NCBI GenBank assembly: GCA_020725105.1 | Contig: DYFQ01000020.1 | Coordinates: forward strand, 1-48,485 | DNA length: 48,485 nucleotides | Reading direction: 5' to 3' | Source: Symbiobacterium thermophilum | GTDB taxonomy: Bacteria; Bacillota; Sulfobacillia; DYFQ01 | Part shown: positions 8,251-16,878 of the stretch, piece after piece | Layout of the letters: each line of letters starts with the position of its first letter | How positions within the stretch are numbered: position 1 is the first letter of the stretch | The notes under the pieces: model-generated | Told to the model about the DNA's origin: nothing | Databases searched by the model: none | Seen by the model: the letters and a program-made list of their open reading frames with translations, nothing else | Translations under genes and position numbers: made by a program

Positions 8251-9346
8251 TCACCGTCCGGTAAAGAGTGACCCTGCTTCCCCCAGGTCCCGCGCCCGGC
8301 GCCGGGCCCAGTCGTCGGCCGCCAGGATCGCTGACAGGTCGGGCGCGGCGTCCGGCCGGTGGGCGTCCATGGTCCGGCGAATCAGGCGGGGGATTCCGGT
8401 AAAGGGTAGCTTGCCCGAGAGAAAGAGGTCCACCGCGACCTCGTTGGCGGCGTTCATGACCGCCGGCATTGTCCCCCCTATTGTACCAGCCTCCCTGGCG
8501 CACGGCAAACCGGGAAACCGACCCTCGTCAGGCGGCTCAAGGGTCAGCGGACCTGCCGAAAGCAGGTCCAGGCGGCCCGCGGGCCCCGGCAGCCGCCGGG
8601 GGTAGGTGAGTGCAAACTGGATCGGCAACCGCATGTCCGTTACCCCGAGCTGCGCCAGGATCGAGCCGTCCACGAACTCCACCAGCGAGTGGATGATGGC
8701 TTCCGGGTGGATGAGCACGTCGATGGCGTCGAGGGGCAGCCCGAACAGCCAATGCGCCTCGATCAACTCGAGCCCCTTGTTGACCAGGGTGGCCGAGTCC
8801 ACCGAGATCTTGCGGCCCATCTTCCAGCGGGGATGGGCTACCGCCTCGGCGGGCGTCACCAGGGAGAGGTCCTCATGGCGGCGGCGCCAGAAGGGGCCGC
8901 CCGAAGACGTCAGGATCACGCGGCGCCCGCCACTGGCGGGCGGCCTGGATCACCACCGGCCCCCCCGCCACCATGCTTTCCTTGTTGGCCAGGGCAAGGC
9001 GACTCCTGGCCTCCAGGGCGCGGATGGTGGGTACCAGGCCGGCGACGCCGACCACCGCGTTGACCACGATGTCGGCTCCCAGTCCGGCCACCTCGGCCAC
9101 CCCTTCGGGGCCCGCCAGGACGCGGCAACCGGCGCCGTCAAGCGCCGCCTCGGCCTGGGTGGCGGCGGCCGGATCGGACAGGGCCACCACCTGGGGCCGC
9201 CAGCGACGCGCCTGCTCCACCAGGCGTTCCCACCGCGCGCCGGCGGTGAGCCCGGCCACCCGGAAGCTGTCTTCGTGCTGCGCCAGGACGGCCAGGGTGT
9301 TCTCGCCGATGGAACCGGTCGAACCCAGCACCGTGACGGTGCGCAT
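8251..9346 (-). pseudogene. dxr: 1-deoxy-D-xylulose 5-phosphate reductoisomerase, disrupted by deletion and frameshift
   Basis: DXR makes methylerythritol phosphate, the first committed step of the MEP pathway. Two frames carry the gene. The N-terminal part (9346 to about 8935) has the NADPH loop GSTGSIGEN and NKESMVAGG. The C-terminal part (about 8930 to 8251) resumes at [10 protein letters not shown] and includes [23 protein letters not shown] in short blocks and [11 protein letters not shown]. The stretch between, which in the family holds the metal- and substrate-binding VDSEH and the FQCL region, is missing (roughly 20-25 codons), and the frame changes. The junction lies in a 19-bp palindrome at 8924-8942. 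As read, no active enzyme could be made. Either the gene is truly broken or this is an assembly or sequencing drop-out at the hairpin. Confidence 0.85.
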
Positions 9347-9358
9347 GACATTCCTCCC

Positions 9359-10441
9359 TCACCGGCGCGGACCCGGCCGCGGAGGGTGCGACCCCGGGGG
9401 GCCCCCCGTGCCCGTCAGGGGGACAAGCCCCGACCGCACCAGGGCTTTCAGGACGATGGCCAGCAGGGGCCCGAGAAAGAAGCCGGCCGCGCCAAACAAC
9501 TGGATCCCCAGGTAGACAGAAAACAGGGTGAGCAGCGGGTGCAATCCGATCCGCCCGCCGACGACCCGGGGTTCCACCGCCTGCCGGATGCCGACGACCA
9601 CCACGTACACCACCGCCAGCTTCACGGCGAAGGCCGGCGAACCCGCCAGGGCGTGGTAGCCGATCCAGGGCAGGAAGACGGCGGTCGGTCCGACCAGCGG
9701 CAGCAGGTCCAGGACGCCGCAGATGAGACCCAGGGTGAGGGCGTACGGCGAGCCGACGGCCGACAGCCCCAGGAAGGTCAACAGACCGGTCAGGGCCATC
9801 AGGATGACCTGAGCCCGGACGAAGCCCCAGCTCGCGACGAGCACCTCCGCCTTGGCCCCCGCCAGTTGCCTGCGCCAGGAGTCCGGTACCAGGCGGACCG
9901 CATTCTCGCGGAGCAGTTGCCGGTCCCGGCTGATGAAGAAGGAAGCCAGCAGGCTCACGGCGGCGACGGCCAGCCACTGGGGCACCCGCTGAAGCCACCG
10001 CAGCAGGCCCTCCAGCCCGTGGGACAGCAGGCGATACAGCCCGGCCCAGTTCTCCTCCACCGCCGTGCGGACCCAGTCGGGCAGGCTGTCCGATACCAGG
10101 CGGGCCCGCGCCGCCAACTGCTCGAGCAACTCACCCGACCGGCGGTGAAACTCCGGCAGGGCTTCGGTGGACAGTTCGCGGACCTCGTCGAACAGCCTGG
10201 CCGCTCCCAACCCCACCACCACCGTGAGGATCCCCACCGCCGCCGCCAGGCTGACGGCCACCGCCAGGCCGCGTGGCACCCGGCCCCCCAGTTCCAGCCG
10301 GCGCACCAGGGGCTCGATGGCCGTCGCCAGCGCCACGGCCAGGGCAAAGGGCAGCACAAAGGCCAACAGGTAGCGGGTGAGAAAGATCAGAACCACCACC
10401 GTGGCTGCCAGCAAGGCCAGGGAGCGCAGGGTCGCGTTCAC
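9359..10441 (-). CDS. AI-2E family permease, YtvI-like
   Basis: The 360-residue protein has the AI-2E/PerM family pattern: two N-terminal helices (VVVLIFLTRYLLAFVLPFAL region), a soluble middle portion at about 75-145, and four or more C-terminal helices with the conserved PLVGPTAVFLPW and LGIQLFGAAGFFLGPLLAI motifs. In Bacillota this group includes the sporulation protein YtvI. Substrates are unknown; other members export AI-2 or act as Na+/H+ antiporters. Start is GTG at 10441. It lies 6 nt after cdsA and 12 nt before dxr, so it is an extra member of the cdsA-dxr operon. The C-terminal tail is Pro/Arg-rich. Confidence 0.85.
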   Translation of the reverse strand: MNATLRSLALLAATVVVLIFLTRYLLAFVLPFALAVALATAIEPLVRRLELGGRVPRGLAVAVSLAAAVGILTVVVGLGAARLFDEVRELSTEALPEFHRRSGELLEQLAARARLVSDSLPDWVRTAVEENWAGLYRLLSHGLEGLLRWLQRVPQWLAVAAVSLLASFFISRDRQLLRENAVRLVPDSWRRQLAGAKAEVLVASWGFVRAQVILMALTGLLTFLGLSAVGSPYALTLGLICGVLDLLPLVGPTAVFLPWIGYHALAGSPAFAVKLAVVYVVVVGIRQAVEPRVVGGRIGLHPLLTLFSVYLGIQLFGAAGFFLGPLLAIVLKALVRSGLVPLTGTGGPPGSHPPRPGPRR

Positions 10442-10447
10442 CGGGAC

Positions 10448-11272
10448 TTACCAGCCAGGCCACGGGCTGACCAGGGTGTAACCGGCCCAGCGCGCCAGGT
10501 AATAGGCGACCGGCGCCGCCAGCAGGAGTCCGTCAAACCGGTCCATCATGCCTCCGTGTCCCGGGATCACGCCCGATGCGTCCTTCACCCCGGCATAGCG
10601 CTTCCACGCCGATTCGGCCAGGTCCCCCACCTGGGCCACGGCGGCCAGCAACAGCCCGGCCGCAAGGGCCACCGGCACCGGCAGGCCAAGCCAGGGCGCG
10701 GCCAGGCCCAGCACGGCCGCGGCCGCGCCCGTCCCGGCGACCGTGCCGACCACCGTCTTCTTGGGACTGATGGCCGGCGCCAGCCGGCGCTTCCCCCAGC
10801 GGGGCCCGGCGAAGTACGCCGCGCTGTCAAAGGCCCAGACCACGGCCACCAGGGCCAGCACCAGCCACCGGCCGTCGGCCAGTTGCCGCAGGAGCAAGAG
10901 GTGGCCGGGCAGCCAGCCCAGATAGACCACGCCGAACAGTGTCAGGGCCGCATCCAGCGAACGATCCGGGGCCGGGCGCACGACGGGCCAGGCCATCACG
11001 GCCAGGCCGGAGAGGGTCATCGCCGCCACCAGGGCCAGGCCGCGATCCACGCGGAGGGGACCACCCGCCACCAGCAACAGCAGGGCGATGGACGCCAGCC
11101 CCAGGCCACGGTGGGGATGGTGCTCGCGCCGCTCCAGCAGCCGGTAAAACTCGACGGCCGCCCCGAGGGCCACCAGGGCCACCAGGCCCAGAAACGGCCA
11201 GCCCCCCACCCAGATGGCGGCGAGGACGACCGGGCCTCCCACCAGCGCGCTGGCCACGCGCCGGGCTAGCAC
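10448..11272 (-). CDS. cdsA: Phosphatidate cytidylyltransferase (CDP-diglyceride synthase)
   Basis: CdsA makes CDP-diacylglycerol from CTP and phosphatidate in the membrane, feeding phospholipid synthesis. The 274-residue protein has about seven hydrophobic segments and the family signature near the C-terminus: SAWKRYAGVKDASGVIPGHGG then MMDRFDG. GPRWGKRRLAPAISPKKT is the conserved loop before it. The GTG start at 11272 overlaps the uppS stop by 7 nt (GTGCTAG), a sign of coupling. Order uppS-cdsA-dxr is standard in Bacillota. Confidence 0.95.
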   Translation of the reverse strand: MLARRVASALVGGPVVLAAIWVGGWPFLGLVALVALGAAVEFYRLLERREHHPHRGLGLASIALLLLVAGGPLRVDRGLALVAAMTLSGLAVMAWPVVRPAPDRSLDAALTLFGVVYLGWLPGHLLLLRQLADGRWLVLALVAVVWAFDSAAYFAGPRWGKRRLAPAISPKKTVVGTVAGTGAAAAVLGLAAPWLGLPVPVALAAGLLLAAVAQVGDLAESAWKRYAGVKDASGVIPGHGGMMDRFDGLLLAAPVAYYLARWAGYTLVSPWPGW

Positions 11273-12066
11273 GGAACCACCGGGTCAGGTCCCTCCAACC
11301 CCCCGAACCGCCGCCGGCGCCGCTGGTACTCCAGGATCGCCTCGGCGAGGTGGACCCTGTCGAAGTCGGGCCAGTAGACAGGGGTGAACCAGAGTTCCGT
11401 GTAAGCCAGTTCCCACAGCAGGAAATTGGAGATTCGCAGTTCGCCGGAACAGCGGATCAGCAGGTCAGGGTCGGGCAGGCCGGCCGTGTCCAGGTGCCGG
11501 CCGAGGCAGGCCTCGTCGATGGCCTCGGGGTCCACTCGCCCCGCTGCCACCTCCCGGGCCAGCTGCCGAACGGCCTTGACGATGTCGGCGCGGCCACCGT
11601 AGTTCCAGGCCACCGCCAGGGTCATCCGCCGGTGGTCTCTGGTGCGTTCCAGGGCCAGGTCCACCTGGCGGCGGATGGGGGCCGGCAGGGGATCCAGGTC
11701 GCCCAGCACCCGGATGTGGACCTGGTTTGAGCACAACTCGTCGAGGTACTTGCGGAGGTACTCCACGATCAGGTTCATGAGGGCGTCTATCTCGTGCCGG
11801 GGGCGCTTCCAGTTCTCGGTGGAGAAGGCGTACACGGTCAGCACGGGAACCCCGAGCTCCCCCGCGGTCCGGACCACGCCGCGAAGCGCCTCGACGCCCG
11901 CCCGGTGCCCGGCCACGCGCGGCAGCCCCCGCTCCCTGGCCCACCTGCCGTTGCCGTCCATGATGATGGCCACGTGGCGAGGCAGGCGGGCAGGCTCGAT
12001 CAGTTGCACGAGGCGCTGGTATTCCGCGTCCTTGGTCGAACTGGGCGCCTCCCTCCTGGTTGGCAT
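11266..12066 (-). CDS. uppS: Isoprenyl transferase (undecaprenyl diphosphate synthase)
   Basis: UppS condenses isopentenyl units onto farnesyl diphosphate to give the C55 carrier for cell-wall synthesis. The 266-residue protein shows HVAIIMDGNGRWA with the catalytic Asp, GHRAGVEA, YAFSTENWKRP, the LAVAWNYGGRADI block and the C-terminal DLLIRCSGELRISNFLLWE signature. Start is ATG at 12066 with GAAGGG 7 nt upstream; the TTG one codon earlier is less likely. It follows a small conserved gene and leads into cdsA. The enzyme depends on MEP-derived precursors. Confidence 0.96.
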   Translation of the reverse strand: MPTRREAPSSTKDAEYQRLVQLIEPARLPRHVAIIMDGNGRWARERGLPRVAGHRAGVEALRGVVRTAGELGVPVLTVYAFSTENWKRPRHEIDALMNLIVEYLRKYLDELCSNQVHIRVLGDLDPLPAPIRRQVDLALERTRDHRRMTLAVAWNYGGRADIVKAVRQLAREVAAGRVDPEAIDEACLGRHLDTAGLPDPDLLIRCSGELRISNFLLWELAYTELWFTPVYWPDFDRVHLAEAILEYQRRRRRFGGLEGPDPVVPC

Positions 12067-12080
12067 CAAGCAACCCTTCT

Positions 12081-12308
12081 CTACCGCTCAGCCTGGACTT
12101 CCCGGGCGACGACCAGTTCCACGTGGTTCCCGACCACCCCCTCCGCGGGAGGGAGCCGGCGGAGGGCAATCACCCTCAGCGGCCCCGAGGGTGGGGGCCC
12201 CTTCGGTGGCCTGGTTTCCCGGATCCGCCGCACCTGCACCCCGGCCACCGTCAGCCGGTCGCGGGCCCGTTCCAGCAACAGCCCTACCACGTCGGGAGGG
12301 TCTACCAA
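12081..12308 (-). CDS. Small conserved protein between frr and uppS
   Basis: This 75-residue product starts at TTG 12308 with GGAGGT 8 nt upstream, directly after the frr stop. It ends 14 nt before the uppS start. The sequence reads as a small soluble alpha/beta protein: a helix (DVVGLLLERARDRL), then VAGVQVRRIRETRPP, KGPPPSGPLRVIALR and a final strand ending VELVVARE. From memory, similar short proteins with a T-x-P-P-K-G/G-P-L-R-V pattern occur at this site in other GC-rich Clostridia. I know of no assigned function. The good ribosome site, tight packing and clean frame argue that it is real. Confidence 0.65.
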   Translation of the reverse strand: MVDPPDVVGLLLERARDRLTVAGVQVRRIRETRPPKGPPPSGPLRVIALRRLPPAEGVVGNHVELVVAREVQAER

Positions 12309-12309
12309 C

Positions 12310-12867
12310 CTAGACCTCCATGATCTCCTGTTCCTTCGCCGCCAGGATGGCGTCGATGTCGGCAACGTGGCGGTCGGTCAGCTTCTGCACCTCGTCCATG
12401 GCCCGCCTGCAGTCGTCCTCGGAGAGTTCGCCCTCTCGCTCGAGCTCCTTCAACCAGTCGTTGGCCTCCCGCCGGAGGTTCCTGATGGCGACCCGCTCTT
12501 CTTCCGCCTTACGCCTGAGCTGTCGCACTAATTCCAGGCGGCGTTCTTCTGTAAGCTGGGGGATGACGAGCCGGATGACGGTACCGTCGGAGACGGGCGT
12601 GATGCCGAGTTCGGACCGGAGAATGGCCCGTTCGATGGCGCCCAGCTGCGTCCTGTCCCAGGGCTGGATCACCAGGAGCCGGGGTTCGGGCGCCTGGATG
12701 GTGGCCATCTGGTTTACCGGTGTCGGCACGCCGTAGTAGTCCACCACCACCTTGTCCAAGAGCGACGGCGAGGCGCGGCCGGCCCTGGTGGTGGCCACCT
12801 CGCGCCTGAACAACTCAACCGTCTTCCCCATCTTCTGCCTGGTCTCGTCGAGAATCTCGCGGACCAT
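12310..12867 (-). CDS. frr: Ribosome recycling factor
   Basis: RRF splits post-termination ribosomes together with EF-G. The 185-residue protein has the full family pattern: a helical N-terminus, the [21 protein letters not shown] segment in short blocks, [22 protein letters not shown], and the long C-terminal helix pair with [17 protein letters not shown]. Length matches the usual 185. ATG start at 12867. The pyrH frame runs 53 nt past this start, an unusual overlap. Order tsf-pyrH-frr-uppS is standard. Confidence 0.96.
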   Translation of the reverse strand: MVREILDETRQKMGKTVELFRREVATTRAGRASPSLLDKVVVDYYGVPTPVNQMATIQAPEPRLLVIQPWDRTQLGAIERAILRSELGITPVSDGTVIRLVIPQLTEERRLELVRQLRRKAEEERVAIRNLRREANDWLKELEREGELSEDDCRRAMDEVQKLTDRHVADIDAILAAKEQEIMEV

Positions 12868-13636
12868 TGGGCGCCCCCCTCACGGTGGTCCCGATGGACT
12901 CTCCCAGCACTACCCGCTTCATGTTTCCGAAGTCGCTGAGCTTGAAGACCACCATTGGAATGGCGTTGTCCTTGGCCAGCGCGGTGGCCGTACTGTCCAT
13001 CACTCTCAGGTCGTGCCGCAGAACCTCGGTGTAGTCGATCTCGTCGTACTTCTTCGCCTCGGGGTTTGTCCGGGGGTCGGCGTCGTAGATTCCCTCTTCC
13101 TTGGTGGCCTTGAGCATGACGTCGGCCTCGATTTCCGCCGCCCGGAGCGCCGCCGCGGTGTCGGTGGAGAAGTACGGGTTGCCGGTGCCGGCGGCGAAGA
13201 TCACCACCCTGCCCTTTTCCAGGTGGCGCATGGCCCGCCGGCGGATGTACGGCTCGGCCACCTCCCGCATCTCGATGGCCGTCTGGACCCTCGTGTCCAG
13301 GCCCGCCTTCTCCAGGGCGTCCTGCAAGGCCAGGGCGTTGATGACCGTGGCCAGCATCCCCATGTAGTCCGCCGTCGCCCGGTCCATCCCCTTGCGGGCG
13401 CCGGCGGTACCCCGCCAGATATTGCCGGCCCCCACGACGATGGCCACTTCGACCCCGAGGGCCACGACCTCCTTCACCTGCGTGGCGATATCGTCAACCA
13501 CCTCGGGGTCGATCCCGTACCCCAGGTCCCCGGCCAGTGCCTCGCCGGAAAGCTTCAGCACGACCCGCCGGTACCTGGGACGCCGTTCCTGGGGCGCCTC
13601 CGGCCGGGTTCCGGCCGCGGCCTGTGCGTCTGACAT
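12815..13636 (-). CDS. pyrH: UMP kinase
   Basis: PyrH phosphorylates UMP to UDP in pyrimidine synthesis. The 273-residue protein has an amino-acid-kinase fold: [13 protein letters not shown], the [12 protein letters not shown] loop, [33 protein letters not shown] and [14 protein letters not shown]. The start is ATG at 13636 behind GGGAGGG; about 20 residues precede the first strand, slightly longer than usual. The C-terminus extends about 20 charged residues beyond the usual IGTTV end and overlaps frr by 53 nt. That tail is unconserved and could come from a lost stop codon. Confidence 0.95.
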   Translation of the reverse strand: MSDAQAAAGTRPEAPQERRPRYRRVVLKLSGEALAGDLGYGIDPEVVDDIATQVKEVVALGVEVAIVVGAGNIWRGTAGARKGMDRATADYMGMLATVINALALQDALEKAGLDTRVQTAIEMREVAEPYIRRRAMRHLEKGRVVIFAAGTGNPYFSTDTAAALRAAEIEADVMLKATKEEGIYDADPRTNPEAKKYDEIDYTEVLRHDLRVMDSTATALAKDNAIPMVVFKLSDFGNMKRVVLGESIGTTVRGAPNGPRDSRRDQAEDGEDG

Positions 13637-13716
13637 CCGTCGGTCCCTCCCCGCCGCCGGTGGCCGCCGGGCGTGACGCCACCGCGCCCACCCTCTGTCT
13701 GGCCCATCATAACGAA

Positions 13717-13742
13717 GAGGGAAGACCCGAAGGTCTTCCCTC
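13717..13742 (-). terminator. Intrinsic terminator after tsf
   Basis: An 11-bp stem (AGGGAAGACC/GGTCTTCCCT core) closed by a UUCG tetraloop on the minus-strand transcript is followed by TCTTCGTTAT. It overlaps the tsf stop codon and ends the rpsB-tsf unit before pyrH. Confidence 0.7.
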
Positions 13743-14412
13743 AGCCAGCCGGACCGCCGCCCGCCGGCGCGGCCGCTGGTATCGGCCACCCGGCCGGCGC
13801 GGCGCCCGGTTCGTCCAGGGCCTCCCCCAGCTCGAACCGGACGAAGCGGCGGATCCTGATGTTCTCTCCCAGCGAGGCGACGGTTTCCGCCAGCAACTGG
13901 CCGACGGTCCGGTCCGGGTCCTTGATGTACGGTTGCTCCACAAGACATACCTCGGCCAGGAACTTCTCCAGCCGGCCCCGGACGATCCGGTCGATCACCT
14001 GGGGCGGCTTCTTTTCCCCTTCGGCCTGAGCCCGGTAGATGCGACGCTCGCGTTCGATCAACTCCTGCGGGACCTGGTCGCGGCTGACGAACAGGGGGCG
14101 CGTCGCGGCCACCTGCATGGCCAGGTCATGGGCGAAGTTCTTGAACGCGTCGGTTCGGGCCACGAAATCGGTCTCGCAGTTTACCTCCACCAGCACCCCG
14201 ATGCGGCCGCCAAGGTGGACGTAACTCTCGACCAGCCCCTCCGACGTTTCCCGCCCGGCCTTTCTGGTGGCCGCGGCCAGACCCCACTCCCGGAGCCGCT
14301 CGGCCGCAACCTCCATGTCGCCGCCGCTTTCCTCCAGGGCCCGCTTGCAGTCCATCATCCCGGCTCCGGTCCGTTCCCGGAGTTGTTTCACCTGTTCCGG
14401 CGTGACGCGCAT
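13741..14412 (-). CDS. tsf: Elongation factor Ts, short form
   Basis: EF-Ts recycles EF-Tu by exchanging GDP for GTP. The 223-residue protein has the N-terminal UBA-like motif ([18 protein letters not shown]), the [16 protein letters not shown] core, and [14 protein letters not shown] with [18 protein letters not shown]. It is shorter than the 280-290 residues of E. coli, lacking part of the second subdomain, like the short EF-Ts of Thermus and many thermophilic Bacillota. The C-terminal 25 residues are Ala/Gly/Pro-rich. ATG start at 14412 with GGGGGT upstream. It follows rpsB after 29 nt. Confidence 0.95.
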   Translation of the reverse strand: MRVTPEQVKQLRERTGAGMMDCKRALEESGGDMEVAAERLREWGLAAATRKAGRETSEGLVESYVHLGGRIGVLVEVNCETDFVARTDAFKNFAHDLAMQVAATRPLFVSRDQVPQELIERERRIYRAQAEGEKKPPQVIDRIVRGRLEKFLAEVCLVEQPYIKDPDRTVGQLLAETVASLGENIRIRRFVRFELGEALDEPGAAPAGWPIPAAAPAGGGPAG

Positions 14413-14441
14413 GGTTACCCCCGATAAGTGCTGATTGGGTG

Positions 14442-15269
14442 TTAACGGACCTGGGCGGGGATCGCCTCGGCCTCGTCGCCGGCCGCGAGGTCGTCTGCCT
14501 CGCCGCTCTCGTCCGCGGACTCGGCGGCTTCAACGACCTCCGCCTCGGCTGGCCCGGCCTCGCCGCCGGCCGGCTCTCGCTCCTGCAGGCCTTCTCTGCC
14601 TTCCAGGACCGCGTCGGCCATCTTGGAGGTCAGCAGCCGCACGGCCCGGATGGCGTCGTCGTTGCCGGGAATCACGTAGTCGACCTCGTCCGGGTCGCAG
14701 TTGGTGTCCACGATGGCGATGACGGGAATTCCGAGCCGCCTGGCCTCCAGGGTCGCGATCTTCTCCTTGCGCGGGTCAATGATGAACACCGCGTCAGGCA
14801 GGCGGGTCATGTCCTTGATCCCGGCCAGGTACTTCTGGAGCTTTTCCCGTTCCCGCCTGAGCCGCATCGCTTCCTTTTTCGTCCGCTGCTCCAGCGCGCC
14901 CTCGGTTTCCATGCGCGCCAGTTCCGCCAGGCGCTGGACGCGCTTGCGGATGGTGGCGAAGTTGGTGAGCAGGCCACCCAGCCAGCGCTGGTTGACGTAG
15001 AACATGCCGCACCGGGTGGCCTCCTCGGCCACGGTTTCCTGGGCCTGCTTCTTGGTACCGACGAAGAGAACCGTGCCACCGTTCCGGGCCAGGTCGCGGA
15101 CGAAGTTGTAGGCTTCATCGACCTTTCGCACCGTCTTCTGCAGGTCGATGATGTAGATCCCGTTGCGCTCGGTGAAGATGTAGGGGGCCATCTTGGGATT
15201 CCAGCGGCGGGTCTGGTGGCCGAAGTGCACGCCGGCCTCCAGGAGTTGCTTCATCGTGATGACGGACAA
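14442..15269 (-). CDS. rpsB: 30S ribosomal protein S2
   Basis: S2 binds the 30S neck and helps recruit S1 or mRNA. The 275-residue protein shows [25 protein letters not shown] in short conserved blocks, [23 protein letters not shown], and the [14 protein letters not shown] and [14 protein letters not shown] motifs. A roughly 40-residue acidic Glu/Ala tail is added at the end. The start is TTG at 15269 with GGGGGGTG upstream; the ATG at 15254 is possible but badly spaced. First gene of the rpsB-tsf unit. Confidence 0.96.
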   Translation of the reverse strand: MSVITMKQLLEAGVHFGHQTRRWNPKMAPYIFTERNGIYIIDLQKTVRKVDEAYNFVRDLARNGGTVLFVGTKKQAQETVAEEATRCGMFYVNQRWLGGLLTNFATIRKRVQRLAELARMETEGALEQRTKKEAMRLRREREKLQKYLAGIKDMTRLPDAVFIIDPRKEKIATLEARRLGIPVIAIVDTNCDPDEVDYVIPGNDDAIRAVRLLTSKMADAVLEGREGLQEREPAGGEAGPAEAEVVEAAESADESGEADDLAAGDEAEAIPAQVR

Positions 15270-15458
15270 GCTAACACCCCCCTTCTTCACCCGGTTTGTC
15301 CCCACCGCGGCGGGGTGAACCGGCACCTCGGCCGGCCGCCGCGGGCGGGCCGCCGCCCCTTCATCTCCCGCCGGAACCTGCGCGCCGCGTGGGCGTCGCG
15401 CGGGCACCGCCGGCCGGATCCGCGGGCGTGTGGAATCAGGCGCCAGGCGCCATCGCGT

Positions 15459-15488
15459 AGTATATCACAGGGCTGGGGGATGCTCCAA
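15459..15488 (-). promoter_or_regulatory. Predicted promoter of rpsB-tsf
   Basis: Minus-strand TTGGAG (15488-15483), 18-bp spacer, TATACT (15464-15459). It leaves a leader of about 180 nt before rpsB, a length compatible with the autoregulatory S2 leader known in other bacteria; I did not fold it. Confidence 0.5.
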
Positions 15489-15507
15489 CCGTGGCGTCAG
15501 GGCGGGC

Positions 15508-16041
15508 CTAGCGGAGGACCAGGGTCACCGGGAGCGCCAGCCATGGCAGGCCCGGCATGGGAGTCACCACGAAGACCTGCGGGCCCGTGCGGCCGGCCAG
15601 GTCGCGGCGGACCATCACGTAGGCCCGGTCGGCCAGTTCCTCGGCCAGCGCCTCGTAGTCGACCTCGTCGAGGATCTGGTACAGGACGGTTTCCACCTGC
15701 GCCTGCAGGCGAGCTTCAAAAGCGCGGGCCATGGCCTCGGGTATCGGCACGGCCACGTCGCCGATGGCCAGGGTGGTGCCGGCCATGCTCCCGGCGATCT
15801 CGGCGCGGACTCGGTCGGGTACCTCGCGCTTGGCCTGTTCGACAAAGGCGGGAACGGCCTCGGACACGTGCCGGCCGACCTCTTCCCGAACCGCGCTGGC
15901 CATTCCGTCCAGGTTCACGTCGACCCGGACGCCGCGGACCTGGACCCAGACCAGCGTGGCGGCGAGGACGGCGCCCCAGAGCAGAGACGCCAGCGCGGCG
16001 CCCACCAGTACGCCCGACCTGAAACGCCCGCGCCGGTCCAT
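15508..16041 (-). CDS. Unrecognised membrane-anchored protein
   Basis: A 177-residue protein with a basic N-terminus (DRRGRFRSG) followed by a strong transmembrane helix at about residues 10-32. A long soluble part rich in Glu, Ala and Val then forms likely helices (AVREEVGRHVSEAVPAFVEQ, VETVLYQILDEVDYEALAEE). A short hydrophobic end (LPWLALPVTLVL) could be a second membrane segment. I do not recognise a family. Start is ATG at 16041 with GGAGGAG upstream. It lies between codY and the rpsB promoter, where B. subtilis has flagellar genes, so it is a lineage-specific neighbour. Confidence 0.6.
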   Translation of the reverse strand: MDRRGRFRSGVLVGAALASLLWGAVLAATLVWVQVRGVRVDVNLDGMASAVREEVGRHVSEAVPAFVEQAKREVPDRVRAEIAGSMAGTTLAIGDVAVPIPEAMARAFEARLQAQVETVLYQILDEVDYEALAEELADRAYVMVRRDLAGRTGPQVFVVTPMPGLPWLALPVTLVLR

Positions 16042-16126
16042 GCCCGCGTACCTCCTCCCCGGCGACCACCGGCAGGCCACACCCGCTATTATGCGGGACC
16101 GGGCCGGGGATATGCGGTGGAGGTGG

Positions 16127-16846
16127 CTAGCCGTGAGCGGCCCGTTCCGGTCGAGGGCCCAATTCCTCCCGGAGTTGCCGGTTCAGGACGCGGATGTACG
16201 TACCTTTCATGCCCAGGGAACGGACTTCCAGGATCCCCGCCGACTCGAACTTCCGCAGGGCGTTGACGATGACCGAGCGGGTGATGCCCACCTGGTCGGC
16301 GATGCGGCTGGCCACGATCAGCCCTTCGGCCCCCCTGAGTTCGTTGACGACGCTCTTCACCGCCTGCAGTTCCGAGAAGGAGAGGGCGTCGACGGCCATG
16401 CGGACGGCGGCCCGCTCGCGGGCGGCCTCTTCCCTGCGCCCGTCGGCCTGGCGCGTCAGGATCTCACCGGCAAGGTACGCGCCGAACTCGGCCAGGATCA
16501 GGTCGTCGTCGGAAAAACCCGGCCCCCGGCGCCCGAGCACCAGCGCGCCAACCCGTCGCTGCCTGTTATGGACCGGCAGCACCGCCCTGGAGCGCCCGTT
16601 GGCCGACCAGCGCCCGGCCTCTTCCAGGTCGCCAGGCGCGCCGGGAATCAGGTCAGCGACGGCCGCCCCACCCTCCACGTGCCCGTTCCCGTGGCCTTGC
16701 CGTCCCAGGATCCGGCCCTCGGAGTCCACCAGCATGCTTTCGGCTGTCAGCACGTCTGCCAGGGCGCGCAGCAACGCGTCCAGGTCCGCGCTTTGGGCAG
16801 CCAGTGCTCTCATCAGGCGTCTGGTCCTGTCCAGCAGGGTGCTCAA
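16127..16846 (-). CDS. codY: GTP- and branched-chain-amino-acid-sensing pleiotropic repressor CodY
   Basis: CodY represses stationary-phase and nutrient genes when GTP and branched-chain amino acids are plentiful. The 239-residue protein has a degenerate N-terminal GAF-like domain and a highly typical winged HTH (SFSELQAVKSVVNEL, VASRIADQVGITRSVIVNAL, RKFESAGILEVRSLGMKGTYI in short blocks). Length is slightly below the 259 of B. subtilis. GTG start at 16846. It follows hslU on the same strand after 32 nt, the same hslV-hslU-codY order as in Bacillus, and supports a Bacillota origin. Ligand pocket residues were not checked. Confidence 0.94.
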   Translation of the reverse strand: MSTLLDRTRRLMRALAAQSADLDALLRALADVLTAESMLVDSEGRILGRQGHGNGHVEGGAAVADLIPGAPGDLEEAGRWSANGRSRAVLPVHNRQRRVGALVLGRRGPGFSDDDLILAEFGAYLAGEILTRQADGRREEAARERAAVRMAVDALSFSELQAVKSVVNELRGAEGLIVASRIADQVGITRSVIVNALRKFESAGILEVRSLGMKGTYIRVLNRQLREELGPRPERAAHG

Positions 16847-16878
16847 CGGTCTGCCTCCTTTGGTCGATGACGCCGGGG

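Noticed and set aside
8950-9351. Alternative frame over the dxr N-terminus
   Set aside because: It is Trp/Arg/Pro-rich and lacks any DXR motif; the GSTGSIG frame is the real one.
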